Assembly (NCBI GenBank): GCA_000747625.2
Contig: JQDQ01000203.1
Span: forward strand, 1 to 42,242
DNA: 42,242 nucleotides
Source: Smithella sp. SCADC
GTDB taxonomy: Bacteria; Desulfobacterota; Syntrophia; Syntrophales; Smithellaceae
Direction of reading: 5' to 3'
The translations under genes were made by a program, and so were the position numbers. Each line of letters begins with the position of its first letter. The first letter of the stretch is position 1. Shown one piece after another: positions 33,121 to 42,136 of the stretch. The notes beneath the pieces are model-generated. The model had not been told where the DNA came from. It made no database searches and saw nothing but the letters and a program-made list of their open reading frames with translations.

Positions 33121-34186
33121 ATTAAGGACCTGGGCTGCAACAGCATTGCCCATCCGATGGTTAGAACCATACATGCGTGGCGGCGATTGCATAGTCTTTT
33201 CGTCAAATCCTCTCATTATCTACGTCACAGACTGGATTATACGCAGTAGGGCTGCCGCACTGCTTTCGGCTCTCCGAATATTCAAACAACAGACTGTCTA
33301 CTTGCTAATTCATCTTTCCTGGGTTCACGACATTCCCCGGCGGATCAAACAACTAAAACTTCCGCAGTCTCGTCATTTGCGACGGTACCCACGTCACAGG
33401 ATGATATTTATGTCCAACAGTGAACAGGAATACCGAATGCTGGCCGCTGCCGGTTTGGAGACTACCTGGGTTAGCCACAACGCTTTTGTCAGTCCGGCAA
33501 TTTTCAGAATTCTGCCATTGTCCGAGAAAATCTTTGACGCAGTATACGATGCCCGAATAAGTCCCTTCAAACGACATAACTTGGCAAATAGAATACAAAG
33601 CCTCGCTCTGATCACGGCACGCGCCCCTTATCTTCACGATGAATCTTACACCCGCTCGATTAAAAATGTCCTGCCGCAGGCACACTGGTTCAACGATCCG
33701 CTCGCGACCGATTACCGGTGGATGAGTTTTTCCGACATTAACACTGCGCTCAATCAATGCCGCGTCGGCCTTTGTCTCTCCGCCGAGGAAGGGGCTATGT
33801 TAGCGAGCATGCAGTATCTACTGGCAGGACTGCCCATTGTCTCTACACAGAGCCGAGGTGGCCGTGATGAATTTTTTGCCCCGGATTATGTGCAAATTGT
33901 TGGTGATAATGCTGAGGATGTCGCTGCCGGCGTCAGTAAGATGCGCGAATGTTCAGTTCCTCCCGATGAAATCAGACGTCTCACACTTGAAAAGATCGAG
34001 CAGCACAAGTTACGGCTTTTTGAGTTACTCGATGCCATTTGTTCTGCTGAAGGTTTACACGTGGATTTGCGCCAACGCTGGGACTCTTGGAATGTAAGGC
34101 TGTTCGCCAATGTCACGCCTGACGTCATCCGTAAACATATCGAGGACGCGGCAATCTCTCAATATATTTCCCCGCGTGAAATGTAA
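33092..34186 (+). CDS. GT4-like glycosyltransferase
   Basis: About 364 residues. The start is placed at GTG 33092 (AAGGA nine bases before); the frame is open further upstream inside the membrane protein gene. The C-terminal Rossmann part has CLSAEEGAMLASMQYLLAGLP-type sequence with the E..G..P pattern of GT-B retaining enzymes, then ETS-like STQSRGGRDEFF. The N-terminal half has TWVSHNAF. It probably adds a sugar to the product of the preceding cluster. Base composition looks richer in GC than the two genes before it, so it may be a later addition. It is the last gene of the plus-strand cluster. Confidence 0.75.
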   Translation: MFIRLGLENKLRTWAATALPIRWLEPYMRGGDCIVFSSNPLIIYVTDWIIRSRAAALLSALRIFKQQTVYLLIHLSWVHDIPRRIKQLKLPQSRHLRRYPRHRMIFMSNSEQEYRMLAAAGLETTWVSHNAFVSPAIFRILPLSEKIFDAVYDARISPFKRHNLANRIQSLALITARAPYLHDESYTRSIKNVLPQAHWFNDPLATDYRWMSFSDINTALNQCRVGLCLSAEEGAMLASMQYLLAGLPIVSTQSRGGRDEFFAPDYVQIVGDNAEDVAAGVSKMRECSVPPDEIRRLTLEKIEQHKLRLFELLDAICSAEGLHVDLRQRWDSWNVRLFANVTPDVIRKHIEDAAISQYISPREM

Positions 34187-34281
34187 AAACTGCGGCTACG
34201 AATAATTCGTCAGCATTTTCCTTCAAATGTTGAAACTTATTTCTATCCTGCTATGAGCAGAAAGTGATGGAATAGAGTATA

Positions 34282-35718
34282 TCAACTGATAAAAGGTTTA
34301 AGTCTTCTTAAAGCAACATCCTTACCCAAAACAGCAAAGACTTTGTCCAGTTCCGGACCGTGGACTTTTCCCGTAATTGCCGCGCGAATGGGCATAAAAA
34401 GTTCCTTGCCTTTAGTACCTGCTTTTTCTTTGGTGTATTTAATAGCGGCTAAATAGATTTCCTGCGGATTTCCTGCGGCAGTTTTTAAATATTCGCTAAA
34501 GGCTTTAACTACCTGAGCTGCATTTTCTTTCTCTAATATTTGTTTTGCCTCGGCAGTAATTTCGTACTTATCATCGAAAAATATATCTATGTGACTGCCG
34601 ATTTCGGCAAGTGAAGTCAACTCGGTTTTTACCAATTCAATTACTTCGCTGAGCCATTTCGCATCTATATTGTCGATTATATAACCTGCCTGTTCTAAAA
34701 ATGGTTTAAGCCGCTCGACTAAATCTTCCGTCTTGCAATTTCTGATATAAATCGCGTTGAGCCAGTGGAGTTTTTCTTCATCAAATATTGCGCCGCTTTT
34801 GGAGGCACGCTCCAACGCGAAGCCGGTGATCATTTCGTCACGGGACAGCACTTCCCGGCCATCCGTAAAAGAACTTCCCAAAAGCCCCAGATAATTAATC
34901 AGCGCTTCCGGCAAAATCCCCTGCTTACGGAATTCACCGGCAGATACGGAACCATGACGTTTGCTGAGTTTGGCGCGGTCTTTACCAAGAATCAGGCAAT
35001 GATGTGCAAAGGTTGGCGGCGCGAAACCAAACGCACGATAAAGCATCATCTGCAGGGCCGTATTGGAAAGATGATCCTCACCGCGGATGACATGCGTAAT
35101 GCCCATGAGATGATCGTCAATAACCACGGCAAAATTATATGCGGGCATGCCATTGGAGCGGACAATGATGAAATCTCCTATAGACTCTCCTTCAAATTTC
35201 ATCTCTCCACGGATTAAATCTTCAAATTCAATAGTTTGCGGATGAACTTTAAAGCGAAATGAAGGTTTTCTGCCCTCCTCTTCGCACTTTTTTCTTTCAT
35301 CCGCAGTAAGATTTCTACATTTGCCCATGTAACGCGGCATTCGTTTGCCAAGAATCAACGCCTGACGTTCTTCTTCCAATTCTTCTTCCGTGCAGTAACA
35401 CGGATAAACCAAATTCGCGTCAATAAGTTTCTGCAAATGGTTTTTGTATATCTCCAGACGTTCACTCTGTTTGTATGGTCCGTAAGAGCCTTTTTTCTGC
35501 GGACCCTCGTCCCAATCCAGTCCCAGCCAATTCAAGTCATTAAAGAGACTTATCTGATAGGACAGGTCGCTACGTGACTCGTCAGTGTCTTCAATACGCA
35601 AGATAAAAGAACCGCCATGATGACGGGCAAACATCCAGTTAAAGAGCGCCGTACGCGCGTTACCCACGTGAAGTTCTCCGGTTGGAGAAGGCGCAAATCT
35701 TACCCTGTATTTTTCCAT
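34282..35718 (-). CDS. gltX: Glutamyl-tRNA synthetase
   Basis: 478 residues. FAPSPTGELHVGNART holds the HIGH-type motif; KLSKRHG is the KMSKS-type motif. CYCTEEELEEE and MGKCRN supply the Cys-containing zinc-region residues. It charges tRNA-Glu (and possibly tRNA-Gln, to be amidated). It begins 6 bp after ispDF ends on the same strand. Confidence 0.96.
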   Translation of the reverse strand: MEKYRVRFAPSPTGELHVGNARTALFNWMFARHHGGSFILRIEDTDESRSDLSYQISLFNDLNWLGLDWDEGPQKKGSYGPYKQSERLEIYKNHLQKLIDANLVYPCYCTEEELEEERQALILGKRMPRYMGKCRNLTADERKKCEEEGRKPSFRFKVHPQTIEFEDLIRGEMKFEGESIGDFIIVRSNGMPAYNFAVVIDDHLMGITHVIRGEDHLSNTALQMMLYRAFGFAPPTFAHHCLILGKDRAKLSKRHGSVSAGEFRKQGILPEALINYLGLLGSSFTDGREVLSRDEMITGFALERASKSGAIFDEEKLHWLNAIYIRNCKTEDLVERLKPFLEQAGYIIDNIDAKWLSEVIELVKTELTSLAEIGSHIDIFFDDKYEITAEAKQILEKENAAQVVKAFSEYLKTAAGNPQEIYLAAIKYTKEKAGTKGKELFMPIRAAITGKVHGPELDKVFAVLGKDVALRRLKPFIS

Positions 35719-35724
35719 TTTGTA

Positions 35725-36900
35725 TTATTCCTTGTTTAATGTAGCGACTGCCGTTGCAGCTATACCTTCACCTCTGCCTACAAACCCCATACCTTCGTTC
35801 GTCTTGGCTTTGATGTTTATGTCAGCCGCCGGTATTTTTAATACTTTAGCGATATTGGCAATCATCTTGTCAACAAAAGAAGTGATTTTAGGCTTTTCCA
35901 TAATGATTGTTGCATCAATATTGTTGATAGTAAAACCTTTTGCGGCAACAACATTCCTAACTCGTCCAAGAAGTACCCTGCTGGAAATATCTTTATATTG
36001 CGGATCAGTATCCGGGAAATGCCGGCCAATATCACCTGAACCTGCCGCACCTAACAGGGCATCGCAAATAGCGTGAATCAACGCATCGGCATCGGAATGA
36101 CCCTTTAGCCCATGCTTAAAGGGAATTTCCACTCCACCCAATATAAGCTTTCTACCGGTTACAAAACTGTGGCTGTCATAGCCACATCCGATGCGTGTTT
36201 GCATTTTGCCTCCTGATTTGTTTTTCAGCAAAGCTCTCACCATTACCAGGTCTTCAGGTGTTGTAATTTTAATATTGTCATATGAACCGGCAATCATCTT
36301 TACTTTTACGCCAATACGTTCGACCAGAGATGCGTCGTCAGTACCATAAAATTTTTCATCATAGGCTTTCTTGTATGCCTTTTTAAAAATTTCAAATTTA
36401 AAGGCTTGAGGCGTTTGCGTTAGCCACAAATTGTGCCGAGGAATTGTAACGGACACGATGTCATCTTTTCCGGTTTCTTTTATTGTATCTTTCGCTTTAA
36501 CTCCGAGTGAGGCCGCACCTGTTGCTTTCGCTGCCGCAGCAACTTGTCTGATCAATTTCCCGGTAATAAGTGGCCTTACCGCATCATGGACAAGGATAAG
36601 GTCACAGTTACCCTCCAAAACAGCAAGAGCATTTCTGACAGAATCCTGCCTTTCCATTCCCCCGGCAACAATAAATTTCACTTTTGTTAATTCGTATTTA
36701 TCTATTAACTCTTCCCGGACTGAAGCCAAATCATCCGGTGGCAAAACTAAAACAATATCATCTATCATTTTTGATTTCTGAAATACCTGTAGAGTATGGA
36801 TCAGTACCGGTAATTGATTTAATAGCAGATACTGTTTGGCCACATGAGCCTTTAATCTTTTCCCGGCTCCACCGGCAGGAATTATAGCTACTGTTTTCAT
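35725..36900 (-). CDS. ispDF: Bifunctional IspD/IspF
   Basis: 391 residues. Residues 1-230 are the cytidylyltransferase IspD (IIPAGGAGKRL, LVHDAVRPLI, TQTPQAFK). Residues 233-391, from MQTRIGCGYDSHSF, are the cyclodiphosphate synthase IspF (GYDSHSF, HSDADALIHAICDALLGA, MGFVGRGEGIAA). The two carry out steps three and five of the MEP isoprenoid pathway. Such fusions are common in alpha- and deltaproteobacteria. The order PIN/TRAM-ispDF-gltX is typical of the latter group. Confidence 0.96.
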   Translation of the reverse strand: MKTVAIIPAGGAGKRLKAHVAKQYLLLNQLPVLIHTLQVFQKSKMIDDIVLVLPPDDLASVREELIDKYELTKVKFIVAGGMERQDSVRNALAVLEGNCDLILVHDAVRPLITGKLIRQVAAAAKATGAASLGVKAKDTIKETGKDDIVSVTIPRHNLWLTQTPQAFKFEIFKKAYKKAYDEKFYGTDDASLVERIGVKVKMIAGSYDNIKITTPEDLVMVRALLKNKSGGKMQTRIGCGYDSHSFVTGRKLILGGVEIPFKHGLKGHSDADALIHAICDALLGAAGSGDIGRHFPDTDPQYKDISSRVLLGRVRNVVAAKGFTINNIDATIIMEKPKITSFVDKMIANIAKVLKIPAADINIKAKTNEGMGFVGRGEGIAATAVATLNKE

Positions 36901-37024
36901 AAATTAATCCAAACTTTAAATCAATGCATGATCTCTTTAGTTAACAATAGGCCGGCTAATGCCTTGTTGCCTCCTATTTTCTCTATTTCGATATCACCTT
37001 TCATTTGAAAATGGAATAGCGCAT

Positions 37025-37060
37025 AAAAAAGCCCGGGAAATTATTTCCCCGGGCTTTTTT
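37025..37060 (-). terminator. Intrinsic terminator after the PIN/TRAM gene
   Basis: GCCCGGG (37031-37037) pairs with CCCGGGC (37048-37054) around a 10-base loop, flanked by A6 and T6, so it can work in both directions. It begins about 22 bp past the PIN/TRAM stop and isolates ispDF-gltX from that gene. Confidence 0.85.
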
Positions 37061-37082
37061 ATATTTTATTTCTTTTTATCTA

Positions 37083-38081
37083 CTACTTCTTTAATTCTGA
37101 AAAAATCATTCGGCCGGCAGTCGTCTGCAGCACGCTGGTTACAGTAACGTCCACATTCATATTGAGCATTTTCTGTCCGCTATCCACAATAATCATTGTG
37201 CCATCATCCAAATAACCGACACCCTGCCCCGACTCCTTGCCTTCCCGGATAATTTTCACAGTCATTTGCTCTCCGGGCAATACAACGGGTTTCATGGCAT
37301 TGGCTAATTCATTGACGTTAAGAACACGAACCCCCTGCAATTGTGCTACTTTATTAAGATTGTAATCATTGGTTAAAAGCTTGGCGCCCAGTTGTTTGGC
37401 TAAGGCCACCAGTTTGCCATCTACGCCTTTTATTTTGGGGAAATCCTGTTCAACTATTTCGATGTTTATATTCGAACTCTTTTGCATGTGATTCAGGACA
37501 TCCAGCCCTCGTCTTCCACGCAATCGTTTCATCGAATCGGAAGAATCGGCTAGAAACTGCAATTCATTCAAAACAAAACGTGGAACAATCAATTCACCTT
37601 CAATAAATCCACTGTCGCAAATATCAGCTATTCTTCCTTCAATAATTACACTTGTATCCAGAACCCGATAATCATGATTACTCTTTGGTTCGGAAGACAA
37701 AAAGTTAAATTCTTCTACTTTTTTCGATCCAAGAATAAGGCCGAGGTAACCAAAGATGCCCGTTATCAGCAAATAAATCCAGGGGATTACCTGCTGATTC
37801 TCCCTGATTTTACTTACGAAGTTGAGACCAAATCCGAATATTAAGGCAATCAGGAGACCAATAATCATCCCCGCTACGCCACCGATAATAACCTTTAAAG
37901 ATAATTTACGAATTTCTTTTTCAATTCCTATAACCGATAATGCTGTTAATAATCCAATTATAAAACCGCCAATTGATTTAAAAATTAAATGAGAATTGGA
38001 TTCAGATGTATAATATAAAATAGCGTAGCCGCTTATAGAACATGCCAAAATTAAGATAATCCTAACGATCAACCGCTTCAC
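37083..38081 (-). CDS. Membrane PIN/TRAM protein (YacL-like)
   Basis: 332 residues. Four hydrophobic segments in residues 1-120, then a PIN nuclease domain (YRVLDTSVIIEGRI with Asp142, VLNELQFLADS, LLTNDYNLN) and a C-terminal TRAM RNA-binding domain (GEQMTVKIIREGKESGQGVGYLDDGTMIIV). Homologues are inner-membrane proteins of the YacL family and probable RNases. It is followed by a strong terminator. Confidence 0.88.
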   Translation of the reverse strand: MKRLIVRIILILACSISGYAILYYTSESNSHLIFKSIGGFIIGLLTALSVIGIEKEIRKLSLKVIIGGVAGMIIGLLIALIFGFGLNFVSKIRENQQVIPWIYLLITGIFGYLGLILGSKKVEEFNFLSSEPKSNHDYRVLDTSVIIEGRIADICDSGFIEGELIVPRFVLNELQFLADSSDSMKRLRGRRGLDVLNHMQKSSNINIEIVEQDFPKIKGVDGKLVALAKQLGAKLLTNDYNLNKVAQLQGVRVLNVNELANAMKPVVLPGEQMTVKIIREGKESGQGVGYLDDGTMIIVDSGQKMLNMNVDVTVTSVLQTTAGRMIFSELKK

Positions 38082-38238
38082 CTCCTTTATATTGGTATTT
38101 TATATTAGTATCGAAACTGATCATTTATAAAAAAATATGGAATGGAGGCAACTTTTACGGTTTCCCTTAAATAAGAAAAGGTAATCTGCCCATATTAAAT
38201 TTTCAAAGAACTGTTGACAGGAATTAAATAAGCCGGCG

Positions 38239-38724
38239 TTATTGGACCGTGAAGATCATTTGAAGGTTGTGTTCAACCTCAGATTCTTGCGCATTAGTAG
38301 CTACGGATATTTCCTTAACCAGCAAATTTTTTGCCGTATCCATCATTTTTCTTTCCCCGAAAGAAAGGTTTTTATCGCTCTTTAAGATAAACAAGTCACG
38401 CAAAACACTGGCAATCTCAAACACTGAACCGGTTTTTATTCTTTCGAGGTACTCCTTATAGCGCTTATTCCAGGTCTGTTTATCGATCGTAACATCTTTA
38501 TTGCGCAGAATTTCATATACTTTGGGTATTTCTTTTTCCAAAATAATTTCACGTAATCCGACGGCTTTAACGCTCATCATCGGAATCATTATTTTCATTC
38601 CATTACCCATAATTTTCATAACATAGAATGGTTGCTTTTTACCCATTACTTCCCTGTTTTCAATAGCTTCAATGACTCCTACGCCATGAGCCGGATATAC
38701 AGCCAAATCCCCTACTTTAAACAT
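38239..38724 (-). CDS. carD: CarD-family transcriptional regulator
   Basis: About 161 residues from ATG 38724, the usual MFKVGDLAVYPAHGVG start; ATGs at 38748 and 38769 are in frame. The N-terminal RNA-polymerase-interaction Tudor-like domain (AVYPAHGVGVIEAIE, YVMKIMGNGMKIMIPM) is followed by a helical C-terminal domain (TWNKRYKEYLERIKTGSVFEIASVLRDL). CarD binds the RNA polymerase beta subunit and stabilises open complexes, especially at rRNA promoters. It lies between the tRNA pair and the PIN/TRAM gene. Confidence 0.92.
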   Translation of the reverse strand: MFKVGDLAVYPAHGVGVIEAIENREVMGKKQPFYVMKIMGNGMKIMIPMMSVKAVGLREIILEKEIPKVYEILRNKDVTIDKQTWNKRYKEYLERIKTGSVFEIASVLRDLFILKSDKNLSFGERKMMDTAKNLLVKEISVATNAQESEVEHNLQMIFTVQ

Positions 38725-38900
38725 TTTTTTCTTCGCCTGCCTTTCCATAACAATAAAGTAGTTTATCATTATTTATACTATTAGTCAATGACCAATCCAT
38801 ATTAAATGATTAATCATAGAGATGAATAGCAAACTCTTTAAAGAAATACTTCCAAGTATTAATGCTAAGTTATTGATATTTAAGTATCTTTTAAATAGAA

Positions 38901-38933
38901 AAGGAGTTACTCCCGGCAAGAAGTAAACTCCTT
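38901..38933 (-). terminator. Terminator of the tRNA-Gly/tRNA-Cys unit
   Basis: On the minus strand AAGGAGTTTACT pairs with AGTAACTCCTT (one bulged base), then TTCTATTT. It begins 9 nt past the tRNA-Cys 3' end. Confidence 0.55.
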
Positions 38934-38941
38934 CATTTCAC

Positions 38942-39017
38942 TGGAGGCGGCACCCGGACTTGAACCGGGGAATAACGGTTTTGCAGACCGCTGCCTTAGC
39001 CACTTGGCTATGCCGCC
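38942..39017 (-). tRNA. tRNA-Cys (GCA)
   Basis: 76 nt with encoded CCA. Acceptor GGCGGCA/TGCCGCC, anticodon stem-loop CGGTCTGCAAAACCG with GCA, T-loop TTCAAGT. Discriminator U73 is the identity base of tRNA-Cys. It is 8 bp after tRNA-Gly in the same transcript. Confidence 0.95.
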
Positions 39018-39025
39018 TAAAAAAA

Positions 39026-39100
39026 TGGAGCGGGCGAACGGATTTGAACCGTCGACGTCTACCTTGGCAAGGTAGCACTCTACCACTGAGTTACGCCCGC
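39026..39100 (-). tRNA. tRNA-Gly (GCC)
   Basis: 75 nt with encoded CCA. Acceptor GCGGGCG/CGCCCGC, anticodon stem-loop CTACCTTGCCAAGGTAG with GCC, T-loop TTCAAAT. Discriminator U73. First gene of a two-tRNA unit. Confidence 0.95.
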
Positions 39101-39117
39101 TCATGGAAACGGCGCTG

Positions 39118-39145
39118 AATATAACAAATAGATATCTATTGTCAA
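39118..39145 (-). promoter_or_regulatory. Promoter of the tRNA-Gly/tRNA-Cys unit
   Basis: On the minus strand TTGACA (39140-39145), 16-bp spacer, TATATT (39118-39123). The -35 is perfect and the -10 matches five of six. It is placed 17 bp before the tRNA-Gly 5' end. Confidence 0.75.
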
Positions 39146-39231
39146 CAAAAATAATAAAAAAATTGATAATTGATTACAGATCTTCATATTAATTTCTAAT
39201 TTAGTAATGCCTGCCGGAAGAGTAACAGAAT

Positions 39232-39789
39232 TTAATTCACTACGCTCTTGTACAGCTTTATAAAATAATCAATCCCTGAATAAATCGTGAGGAATAAAGC
39301 GATATAAAGAACCACCGTTCCAACAATGTGAGCATTAATGCCAAAAATCGAATAATGTATCATTAAAGCGGTAACAGCTATTATTTGCGTTACAGTTTTT
39401 TGTTTTCCCAGAATGCTTGCCTGTATGTAAATTCCTTCAGAAGACGCTATGCTTCTTATCACATCAACAATTAAATCCCGAATAATTGTTATGGCAACTA
39501 TCCAGGCCGGTATACGGCCAATAGGAATCATCAGAATCATTGCTGTATTGACTATGATTTTATCGGCAATGGGATCGAGGAATTTTCCCATTGTGGTTAT
39601 CATGTGATATTTTCTGGCGATATAACCATCAAAGAAATCTGTAATGGAAGCCACAACAAACAATCCTGCTATAACCAAACTCCAGAATTCGCCTGGATCA
39701 GAAAGCAGGATAAAAAGAAAAGGAACAACACTGATTCTCATCAATGTTATGGTGTTGGGCAAATTGAAAGTTTCGCGCCTTGAAATCAT
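39232..39789 (-). CDS. pgsA: CDP-diacylglycerol-glycerol-3-phosphate phosphatidyltransferase
   Basis: 185 residues with about five hydrophobic segments. The CDP-alcohol phosphotransferase motif is intact: Asp51, Asp54-Gly55, Ala58-Arg59, Gly68, Asp72, Asp76 (DFFDGYIARK...GKFLDPIAD). It makes phosphatidylglycerol phosphate at the inner membrane. It is the last gene of the run from dapA. Confidence 0.93.
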   Translation of the reverse strand: MISRRETFNLPNTITLMRISVVPFLFILLSDPGEFWSLVIAGLFVVASITDFFDGYIARKYHMITTMGKFLDPIADKIIVNTAMILMIPIGRIPAWIVAITIIRDLIVDVIRSIASSEGIYIQASILGKQKTVTQIIAVTALMIHYSIFGINAHIVGTVVLYIALFLTIYSGIDYFIKLYKSVVN

Positions 39790-39824
39790 TATTTTATTCC
39801 TGCAGTAAATTTAGCTTGCCTAAT

Positions 39825-40472
39825 CTATTTTTTAGGCACTTTTTTCCAGTCTTCCAAAAACGCTGCTATTCCTTTTTCCGTTAATGGATGTTTTACCAAC
39901 TGGGCTATTACTTTAAAAGGAATTGTAGCTATATCCGCACCCATTAAAGCCGCATCCAAAACATGACGAGGATGGCGAATACTGGCAACGATAACTTCTG
40001 TTTCATAACAATAATTCTCATAGATTGTAATGATTTGATCAACTATTTCCATACCGTCGTGAGCAATATCATCCAAACGGCCGACAAACGGGCTGACATA
40101 ACGGGCTCCCGCCTTTGCCGCCATTAACGCCTGAAGCGGAGAAAATATCAAGGTCTGATTTACATCGATACCGGCATCGGCGAACATCCTTGTCGCTTTC
40201 AATCCTTCCGTGGATAGAGGAACTTTAATCACAACATTAGTTCCCAGGCGTGCCAGCTTTTTACCCTCGGAAAACATCGCTTTTGCCTCCAGAGCCATAA
40301 CTTCCAGACTTACCGGTCCTTTTACAATTTTTAATATATCTTTAACAACAGAGTCAAAATCTTTTTTTTCTTTGGCAATCAGCGATGGATTGGTTGTAAC
40401 GCCGTCTACCATCCCTAAATCAATTCCTTCTTTTATTTCTTCTACATTAGCAGTATCAATAAAAAATTTCAT
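39825..40472 (-). CDS. tal: Transaldolase, small (TalC/FSA-like) type
   Basis: 215 residues. [13 protein letters not shown] start, GVTTNPSLI, Schiff-base lysine Lys83 in [19 protein letters not shown] and [10 protein letters not shown] are signatures of the small decameric transaldolase subfamily. It shuttles dihydroxyacetone units between sugar phosphates. Fructose-6-phosphate aldolases share these motifs, so the exact reaction is not certain. Confidence 0.92.
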   Translation of the reverse strand: MKFFIDTANVEEIKEGIDLGMVDGVTTNPSLIAKEKKDFDSVVKDILKIVKGPVSLEVMALEAKAMFSEGKKLARLGTNVVIKVPLSTEGLKATRMFADAGIDVNQTLIFSPLQALMAAKAGARYVSPFVGRLDDIAHDGMEIVDQIITIYENYCYETEVIVASIRHPRHVLDAALMGADIATIPFKVIAQLVKHPLTEKGIAAFLEDWKKVPKK

Positions 40473-40489
40473 GAATTCTCCTGTTGAGT

Positions 40490-40753
40490 TTACATATTTT
40501 TTTCTACTTTATATTTATCACTGCATTCTTTGCTACAAAAGTAATAATCCCTGCCGGATATTTCTTTCTTAAAGGCCTGGCTAATCGGAACATAGATATG
40601 GCAAACAGGGTCTTCGATCAAATCTTCTCCCTTTTTAACCTCTGTTTTATATTTATCATACTCATTTCCGGGAGACTTTAACTGTCGAAGGGATTTGAAT
40701 ATCTTATACATTAAATAACTCAATAAGAAAAATAAAAGAAGCCGAAAAAACAT
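40490..40753 (-). CDS. Small membrane-anchored metal-binding protein (YHS/TRASH-like)
   Basis: 87 residues. One N-terminal membrane helix (about 3-18), a charged linker, then [10 protein letters not shown] and [13 protein letters not shown], giving three cysteines in the pattern of YHS/TRASH metal-binding domains. Probably an inner-membrane protein with a cytoplasmic metal-binding tail. No specific function is known. It fits tightly between transaldolase (17 bp) and folK (7 bp). Confidence 0.8.
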   Translation of the reverse strand: MFFRLLLFFLLSYLMYKIFKSLRQLKSPGNEYDKYKTEVKKGEDLIEDPVCHIYVPISQAFKKEISGRDYYFCSKECSDKYKVEKNM

Positions 40754-40760
40754 AATATTC

Positions 40761-41270
40761 CTAAAAAGTTTGATTTTTATCCTTGATTATTTTGACCATT
40801 TTATTATCAGTTAATCTGTCTTTCAATCCGCGAATGGAAATACAAAAAACAGGGTGAATTAAATAAGATGCTAATTCACATAACGGCTCCAAAACAAAGC
40901 GCCTTCTATGCATTTCCGGATGCGGCACTATCAAATCAGCTTCCGGAACCAGATCCTGACCATAAAAAAGAAGATCGAGATCTATAATCCTCGGACCACC
41001 TTTCACTTCCTGCTTCCGTCCCATATCCTTTTCGATATTTTGCAATTTTTCGAATAGATTATGAGCAGAAAGAACCGTCTTAACTTCTGCAACTGCATTT
41101 ATAAAAAAATCCTGATTTTCAATACCTACCGGTTCCGTTTCATAAAAAGACGAAACCCTCGTTACCTGTATTTCCTTGTTTTGGGAAAGACTTTCAACGG
41201 CATACTGGCAGTTTTTTAAAGCGTTGCCTAAATTAGAACCAATCCCGATATAGCATATTACGCCCTTCAA
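40761..41270 (-). CDS. folK: Hydroxymethyldihydropterin pyrophosphokinase
   Basis: 169 residues. YIGIGSNLGN at the start, SSFYETEPVG, NAVAEV and the ATP-site GPRIIDLDLLFYG followed by VPHPEMHRRRFVL. It pyrophosphorylates 6-hydroxymethyl-7,8-dihydropterin in folate synthesis. 16 bp after dapB. Confidence 0.94.
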   Translation of the reverse strand: MKGVICYIGIGSNLGNALKNCQYAVESLSQNKEIQVTRVSSFYETEPVGIENQDFFINAVAEVKTVLSAHNLFEKLQNIEKDMGRKQEVKGGPRIIDLDLLFYGQDLVPEADLIVPHPEMHRRRFVLEPLCELASYLIHPVFCISIRGLKDRLTDNKMVKIIKDKNQTF

Positions 41271-41286
41271 ATTTTTAAATGCCTTT

Positions 41287-42099
41287 TTAAGTCTTTTCCC
41301 TTAATTCCAGAACATCCTGCATATCATACAGGCCGTTTTGCTGATTGACAATCCACTGTGCCGCACGAATCGCTCCTTTGGCAAAATTATCGCGGTTATG
41401 GGCACGGTGAATAAATTCCAGTCTTTCTCCAATTCCACCAAAAATAACTGTATGATCGCCGACAATATCCCCGGCACGAATAGTTTGTATACCTATTTCT
41501 TTTTTAGTTCTCTCACCGATCAAACCTTGCCGGGAGTAAACTAATGATTCTTCCATATTACGCCCCAGTTTGTCAGATATAACCTTTGCCATTTGCAGTG
41601 CCGTCCCACTGGGAGCGTCTTTTTTTAGATGATGGTGAGCTTCAATAATTTCGACATCATAATCGTCTTTGAGTATCCCTGCGCAGTATTCCAGAATTTT
41701 TAACATCACATTTACGCCGACGCTCATGTTGGGGGTTAATACACAACGCGTATTTTTTGCCAAGTCCCTGATTTCCCGCATTTCACCGTCAGTAAATCCG
41801 GTAGAACCTATAACGATGGCGCGATTTTTTTGGTTGGCTATTTTAAAATAATTAAGAGATGTTTCATGATTGGTAAAGTCGATAACAACGTCAGCCTGAT
41901 CAATACAATCAGTTAATTTGTCGCAAGCTAAAATACCCGTATTGCCCAATCCCAACCCTTGACCTATATCACGGCCGATAATGGGGTGCCTTGCTACCTC
42001 TACCGCTGCGACAACATTGATACCTTCAGTAGTGGAAATGAGGCTGATAATTTTGCCGCCCATTCTTCCAGCTGCTCCTGTAACGACAGCTTTAACCAT
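41287..42099 (-). CDS. dapB: 4-hydroxy-tetrahydrodipicolinate reductase
   Basis: 270 residues. VTGAAGRMGG nucleotide loop, VIDFTNHE, GSTGF, and the active-site EAHHHLKKDAPSGTA with catalytic His and Lys. It makes tetrahydrodipicolinate in lysine and diaminopimelate synthesis. It lies 37 bp after dapA. Confidence 0.96.
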   Translation of the reverse strand: MVKAVVTGAAGRMGGKIISLISTTEGINVVAAVEVARHPIIGRDIGQGLGLGNTGILACDKLTDCIDQADVVIDFTNHETSLNYFKIANQKNRAIVIGSTGFTDGEMREIRDLAKNTRCVLTPNMSVGVNVMLKILEYCAGILKDDYDVEIIEAHHHLKKDAPSGTALQMAKVISDKLGRNMEESLVYSRQGLIGERTKKEIGIQTIRAGDIVGDHTVIFGGIGERLEFIHRAHNRDNFAKGAIRAAQWIVNQQNGLYDMQDVLELREKT

Positions 42100-42136
42100 A
42101 AATTATATCCCTAAGCATCAGTTCCCGGCTAAATAA

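Noticed and set aside
25882-34186. A stand-alone precursor peptide gene in the PqqD/radical SAM cluster
   Set aside because: All gaps between genes are under 45 bp, and no extra short frame with a ribosome site was found in them.
38907-39104. 65-codon frame on the minus strand across the tRNA pair
   Set aside because: It is the translation of tRNA-Gly and tRNA-Cys (NSVVECYLAKVDVDGSNPF... is a familiar spurious product), not a gene.
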